DNA from: Rodentolepis nana
Taxonomy: Eukaryota; Platyhelminthes; Cestoda; Cyclophyllidea; Hymenolepididae
Length of the DNA stretch: 64,000 nt
Assembly: GCA_900617975.1 (NCBI GenBank)
Contig: UZAE01012088.1
Location: 1 to 64,000 of the forward strand
Reading direction: 5' to 3'
Shown in pieces: positions 63,199 through 64,000 of the stretch (the stretch's first letter is position 1; each line of letters opens with the position of its first letter). Made by a program: the position numbers and the translations under genes. Under the pieces are notes generated by a model. It made no database searches. It was not told the origin of the DNA and worked only from the letters and a program-made list of their open reading frames with translations.

Positions 63199-64000
63199 GA
63201 AATACTTCTGAGGCGATAAAAGATAATATGAGGTAAATATTGTCATGCTCTTTTACTCCATAGCCTAAGAAATTGGTAAGTGAATAACAGAATAGTTAAG
63301 AAAGAATCTCTAAACTTAATGACATTTTATTTTGATTTAAGAGTTACAACGAATGCTTATGGGCTTTAAAAGTTTTATTTATATATTAATTATTAATTCG
63401 TATTGCTAAATCGGAAATGTATAAAATTAATGGATTTTTTGCGTTATAGCATTAAATAGTTTCCGATTTTTTAATGAACGGTAGATCATATTTGGAAATT
63501 TGTTTTATTAGCAACTATTAATACAAATTAAGCTATTAAAAATTTACGATTTAAATGTTATGCGCAAATTAATTCTGAGTTAGTGGCGGAGTTGAACTTA
63601 CACATAAATTCAATTCGCCCATAATTTTGTGGCTATACAATTTCTAGTTACACTTTCTGAGAACAACTTTCTTTTGATTGGATAACATTCAACGGTCACA
63701 TAAATGAATCAAATAAGTGTCGATATCCTTTTAAAATCCTGAATTCCTAGATTTTATTGAAGCATTTCCATAATCACCGCACGAGTGTTTAGTTTATAAG
63801 ACAACTAAAAAAATTTTGATTCCCAATGTTTTCACGTTCAGTCTCCCTTAGCTTCTAGAAAAATCTCTTGATAGAAAGTTAACCTTTTCCATGAATGACA
63901 GATTGCAGAATTTTAATTAATAAAAAGATTGAAAACGTATTGAGTAGTTCCTCGAAGACAATTTCAGGTCTAGCTTAATTCCCCTTTTATTATTAGTTAC
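63199..64000. other. gene-free AT-rich end of window
   Basis: No gene, RNA or repeat recognised. Confidence 0.5.

Noticed and set aside
1..64000. tRNA, rRNA or CRISPR-like arrays
   Set aside because: Scanned by eye on both strands. No cloverleaf with standard A and B boxes, no rRNA segments, and no array of spaced direct repeats.

Overview
This is an AT-rich, intron-containing eukaryotic segment, most likely from a parasitic flatworm (tapeworm or fluke; the class cannot be settled here). The reasons are a four-exon innexin, a small precursor ending in one GFVRL-amide neuropeptide, very short introns of 33-45 nt in the first half of one gene, and low gene density. Four protein-coding genes can be supported; I rebuilt two of them exon by exon.

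Layout: 1-29,100 holds no recognisable gene, only scattered chance open frames, microsatellites and copies of one short retroposon. At 29,141-31,981 (+) lies an 11-exon RAD9 gene (473 aa; checkpoint clamp subunit). It converges on a four-exon innexin gene (460 aa; gap-junction subunit) at 32,528-41,376 (-). From 41,377 to 53,270 there are only repeats. At 53,520-53,753 (+) is a 77-residue neuropeptide precursor. At 57,886-59,736 (+) is an SLC22-type organic cation/anion transporter with a single uninterrupted coding exon. These genes have no common pathway; they are neighbours rather than an operon.

The most notable element is a dispersed retroposon of about 315 bp, with twelve distinct copies plus one apparent assembly duplicate. 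Seven copies have 12-16 bp target-site duplications, variable 5' truncation and an AAAT-type 3' tail, which is the signature of LINE-type target-primed retrotransposition. The first ~70 nt folds as an HDV-like self-cleaving ribozyme: a nested double pseudoknot with a 7-bp P1 beginning with a G.U pair, an ACC/GGU P3 with a 7-nt loop, the conserved UGGGCAAC segment, a short P4 and the GGC-A(n) joining strand carrying the catalytic C. The predicted cleavage site falls on the 5' boundary fixed by the target-site duplications. Copies range from nearly intact to dead, and one has three stacked 5' ends.

Assembly warning: 56,326-56,850 and 62,674-63,198 have the same length and appear identical, and each abuts a single N at its inner edge. 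The 5.8 kb between the Ns, which carries the SLC22 gene, may have been inserted between two contigs that really overlap.
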